Position numbers and translations under genes: made by a program
The notes under the pieces: generated by a model
Database searches by the model: none
Told to the model about the DNA's origin: nothing
What the model saw: the letters and a program-made list of their open reading frames with translations, nothing else
DNA from: Bacteroidota bacterium
Lineage (GTDB): Bacteria > Bacteroidota > Rhodothermia > Rhodothermales > Bin80
Length of the DNA: 8,750 bases
Assembly: GCA_026702635.1 (NCBI GenBank)
Contig: JAPPBZ010000240.1
Span: forward strand, 1-8,750
Direction of reading: 5' to 3'
In this document: positions 6,962 to 8,750 of the stretch, in pieces
Position numbering within the stretch: the first letter of the stretch is position 1
How the letters are laid out: each line of letters opens with the position of its first letter

Positions 6962-7009
6962 CCGCCTCCAACGAAATAGACCCCCATTTTCATGGAAGGC
7001 GTTAGGCGG
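6962..7009 (+). promoter_or_regulatory. Potential RNA hairpin enclosing the panB start codon
   Basis: In the panB leader, CCGCCT (6962-6967) pairs with AGGCGG (7004-7009) and AACG (6970-6973) pairs with CGTT (7000-7003), making ten pairs with a two-base CC bulge. Inside the loop, CCAT (6984-6987) pairs with ATGG (6992-6995), burying the start codon in a small stem with a TTTC loop. CGCCT (6963-6967) could instead pair with the nearer AGGCG at 6997-7001, so two alternative folds exist. No known riboswitch class is recognised. The pairing is read from sequence; any control of translation is inferred. Confidence 0.35.
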
Positions 7010-7798
7010 GTTACGACCCAGACGTTCCGCCAGTTGAAGGATGCCAGCATCCCGATTGCGATGCTTACGGCATACGACTACACCATGGCACGCATATTAG
7101 ACCGTGCAGGTGTAGATGCTATCTTGGTAGGGGATTCGGCTTCGAATGTCGTGGCCGGACACGAAACGACTCTTCCGATCACGCTAGAGCACATGATTTA
7201 TCATGCTCAGTGTGTCGTTCGAGCCGTAAAGCGAGCTCTTGTCATTGTGGATCTGCCATTTGGCGCCTATCAGGGGAACAGCAAAGAAGCATTGATTTCC
7301 TCAATTCGTGTGATGAAGGAGGCAGGGGCGCATGCAGTAAAGATAGAGGGGGGAACGGCTGTTGTGCCCACGATGGAGCGGATTCTTCAGGCAGGGATCC
7401 CGGTCATGGGTCATCTAGGGTTGACTCCTCAGAGCATTTACCGATTTGGGACTTACAAGGTGCGTGCCAGAGAGCCAGAGGAGGCCGATCAACTCCGGCA
7501 GGATGCACTTGCGCTTGAGAAAGCGGGTTGCTTTGCTATTGTGTTAGAGAAAATTCCTGCTAAATTAGCTGGAGAGATCTCGGCGTCATTGAGCATTCCG
7601 ACGATTGGTATTGGAGCGGGGAATGCATGTGATGGTCAAATACTGGTGATCAACGATGCACTGGGGTTAAATGATGATTTTCATCCACGTTTTGTCCGCC
7701 GCTATGCGAATCTAATAGATTCGATTTCAGACTCTGTTAAGAATTATGTGGAAGATGTGCGGAGTCATTCTTTTCCATCATCCGAGGAGAGTTATTAG
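6992..7798 (+). CDS. panB: 3-methyl-2-oxobutanoate hydroxymethyltransferase (ketopantoate synthase)
   Basis: PanB transfers a hydroxymethyl group from 5,10-methylene-tetrahydrofolate to 2-oxoisovalerate, making ketopantoate, the first committed step of pantothenate and CoA synthesis in the cytosol. The 268-residue product is the normal length (264 in E. coli) for this TIM-barrel enzyme. Signatures: LTAYDYTMA (25-33); VGDSASNVVAGHETTLP (46-62), with metal ligand Asp48; IVDLPFGAYQ (85-94), with Asp87; VKIEGG (116-121), with Lys117 and Glu119; MGHLGLTPQ (139-147); VLEKIP (184-189), with catalytic Glu186; IGIGAG (205-210); and CDGQILV then DALGL (213-226). All expected active-site residues are present. 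ATG 6992 gives the usual short N-terminus (VRRVTTQTFRQLK). No Shine-Dalgarno is seen, and the start lies in a possible hairpin. No panC or panD is visible nearby. Confidence 0.96.
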   Translation: MEGVRRVTTQTFRQLKDASIPIAMLTAYDYTMARILDRAGVDAILVGDSASNVVAGHETTLPITLEHMIYHAQCVVRAVKRALVIVDLPFGAYQGNSKEALISSIRVMKEAGAHAVKIEGGTAVVPTMERILQAGIPVMGHLGLTPQSIYRFGTYKVRAREPEEADQLRQDALALEKAGCFAIVLEKIPAKLAGEISASLSIPTIGIGAGNACDGQILVINDALGLNDDFHPRFVRRYANLIDSISDSVKNYVEDVRSHSFPSSEESY

Positions 7799-7827
7799 TT
7801 TGTGGCTTTTCATCAAGAATTAGGAAC

Positions 7828-8628
7828 ATGATTAGCTCTCGCCGCCGACCGCTGATTTTGGTTACGAATGATGATGGGATTACTTCCCCTGGTATTCGTG
7901 CATTAACGAAAGCGATGGATGAGGTGGGAGATGTAATGGTCGTGGCTCCACTTGATGATCAAACTGCAGTGGGACATTCGATTACCCTGGACCATCCTAT
8001 TCGGGTAGAGACCTACAACTTTGGGGACGAGCTAAGTCATATTCGGGCTTTAGGCATTACTGGGACCCCCTGTGATTGTATGAAGCTGGCATTGCATGAG
8101 TTATTGCATCGTAAACCGGACTTGGCGGTCAGTGGTATCAATAGAGGTTCCAACATCGCAATTAACGTAATCTATTCAGGTACGATCAGTGCGGCAACAG
8201 AATCGTCGGTGAATGGGATTGACTCCATTGCCTTTAGTCTTGACTCGAAAGATCCGGATGCTGATTATTCTCCTGCCGGTAACTATGCCAAGGTGATCGC
8301 ACAGAAAGTGCTCAGAAGCCAACTACCGAGAGGTGTTGTTCTCAGTGCAAATATTCCCGCTATACCCGAGGCTCAAATTAGAGGCATACAGGTTGCCCGA
8401 CAGGCCCGATCAAGATGGGAAGAGGGCTTCGTTGGGCGAACGGACCCCTCAAACAGGTCTTATTACTGGTACCGCGGTATGATGAATGTATTGGATACAG
8501 GTGACGACACCGATACTGGGGCCCTCGAAAATGGATATGTATCAGTCACACCGCTACAGTATGATCGTACTGCCCATGGATGTATTGATGTGCTAAAGAC
8601 GTGGCGTTGGTCAGAGCTTACGGATTAA
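7828..8628 (+). CDS. surE: 5'/3'-nucleotidase SurE
   Basis: SurE is a cytosolic metal-dependent phosphatase acting on nucleoside monophosphates, linked in other bacteria to stationary-phase survival. The 266-residue product is typical in length. The N-terminal signature LVTNDDG (11-17) supplies metal ligands Asp15 and Asp16. SGINRGSN (102-109), with Asn105, and VIYSGTISAATES (114-126) are the other core motifs, and TGTPCDC (78-84) is also as expected. The C-terminal part (RWEEGF at 196-201, YYWYRG at 212-217, NGYVSVTPLQYD at 235-246) matches the swapped region of the family. The segment APLDDQTAVGHSIT (40-53) has Thr46 where family members such as Thermotoga SurE have the metal-coordinating Ser, a conservative but notable change. 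It begins 29 bases after panB, with AGGA (7822-7825) too close to the ATG to be a good Shine-Dalgarno. Its stop is one base from the stop of the convergent neighbour. Confidence 0.96.
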   Translation: MISSRRRPLILVTNDDGITSPGIRALTKAMDEVGDVMVVAPLDDQTAVGHSITLDHPIRVETYNFGDELSHIRALGITGTPCDCMKLALHELLHRKPDLAVSGINRGSNIAINVIYSGTISAATESSVNGIDSIAFSLDSKDPDADYSPAGNYAKVIAQKVLRSQLPRGVVLSANIPAIPEAQIRGIQVARQARSRWEEGFVGRTDPSNRSYYWYRGMMNVLDTGDDTDTGALENGYVSVTPLQYDRTAHGCIDVLKTWRWSELTD

Positions 8629-8629
8629 A

Positions 8630-8750
8630 TCAGGTCGCACCGAGATAGGATTGCATTTGATCCAGGCCGACATTCCCGCCACTCAGAATAACTCCCACGT
8701 TCATCCCTTCTACATCGGCTGCTTTGCTCAGTAGTGCAGCCATCCCCAAG
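8630..8750 (-). CDS. PLP-dependent serine/threonine dehydratase-like enzyme, C-terminal end only
   Basis: The minus strand encodes 39 residues ending at a TGA whose complement is 8630-8632; the rest lies beyond the right edge. The sequence LGMAALLSKAADVEGMNVGV is followed by ILSGGNVGLDQMQSYLGAT. The VILSGGNV(D/G)L core is the glycine-rich phosphate/cofactor loop near the C-terminus of fold-type II PLP enzymes such as threonine ammonia-lyase (TdcB/IlvA catalytic domain), serine racemase and threo-3-hydroxyaspartate dehydratase. The protein ends soon after, so it has no C-terminal ACT regulatory domain, which argues against the long biosynthetic IlvA form. Family members would deaminate or racemise serine, threonine or hydroxyaspartate; the exact substrate cannot be told. 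Family confidence is good, function low. Confidence 0.75.
   Translation of the reverse strand, partial: LGMAALLSKAADVEGMNVGVILSGGNVGLDQMQSYLGAT

Noticed and set aside
7210..7518. Plus-strand ORF of 102 residues inside panB
   Set aside because: It is a frame-shifted reading of a fully intact panB, with Ser/Arg/Gly-rich low-information sequence.

Overview
The window is an ordinary-looking housekeeping stretch of a Gram-negative chromosome. It probably comes from the Bacteroidota or a close relative in the FCB group (for example a Rhodothermota- or Balneolota-like lineage). This is inferred from several signs: BamA has the basic insert and RGY-type barrel motif I associate with that group; there are two OmpH/Skp genes in tandem; few start codons have a Shine-Dalgarno sequence; and all four predicted signal peptidase I substrates have glutamine right after the cleavage site, the pattern called the Bacteroidetes Q-rule. 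G+C is near one half by eye. I see no IS elements, phage genes, CRISPR arrays, rRNA or tRNA.

Layout. On the left, a minus-strand gene for an exported TPR protein runs off the edge (1-422). After a 79 bp divergent promoter region, seven plus-strand genes follow with short gaps: dxr (502-1680), rseP (1718-3133), bamA (3267-5768), two OmpH/Skp genes (5794-6333 and 6363-6947), panB (6992-7798) and surE (7828-8628). On the right, the C-terminal end of a minus-strand PLP-dependent serine/threonine dehydratase-like gene (8630-8750) meets surE tail to tail with one base between the stop codons.

How the genes fit together. Dxr makes MEP, which leads to isoprenoids including the undecaprenyl carrier. 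RseP is an intramembrane protease of the inner membrane. BamA inserts outer-membrane proteins, and the two Skp-like proteins are periplasmic chaperones that would feed it. The order dxr-rseP-bamA-skp matches the core of the proteobacterial uppS-cdsA-dxr-rseP-bamA-skp-lpx cluster, but uppS and cdsA do not precede dxr, and panB (pantothenate/CoA) and surE (nucleotide phosphatase) replace the lpx genes. The largest gap, 133 bp between rseP and bamA, holds a perfect 8 bp hairpin and is the likeliest place for a separate promoter or attenuator.

I did not find a convincing undescribed system. The points most worth a second look are a potential RNA structure enclosing the panB start codon, the rseP-bamA hairpin, a Ser-to-Thr change at the expected metal-ligand position of SurE, the four-of-four Q-rule pattern, and the divergent Skp pair.
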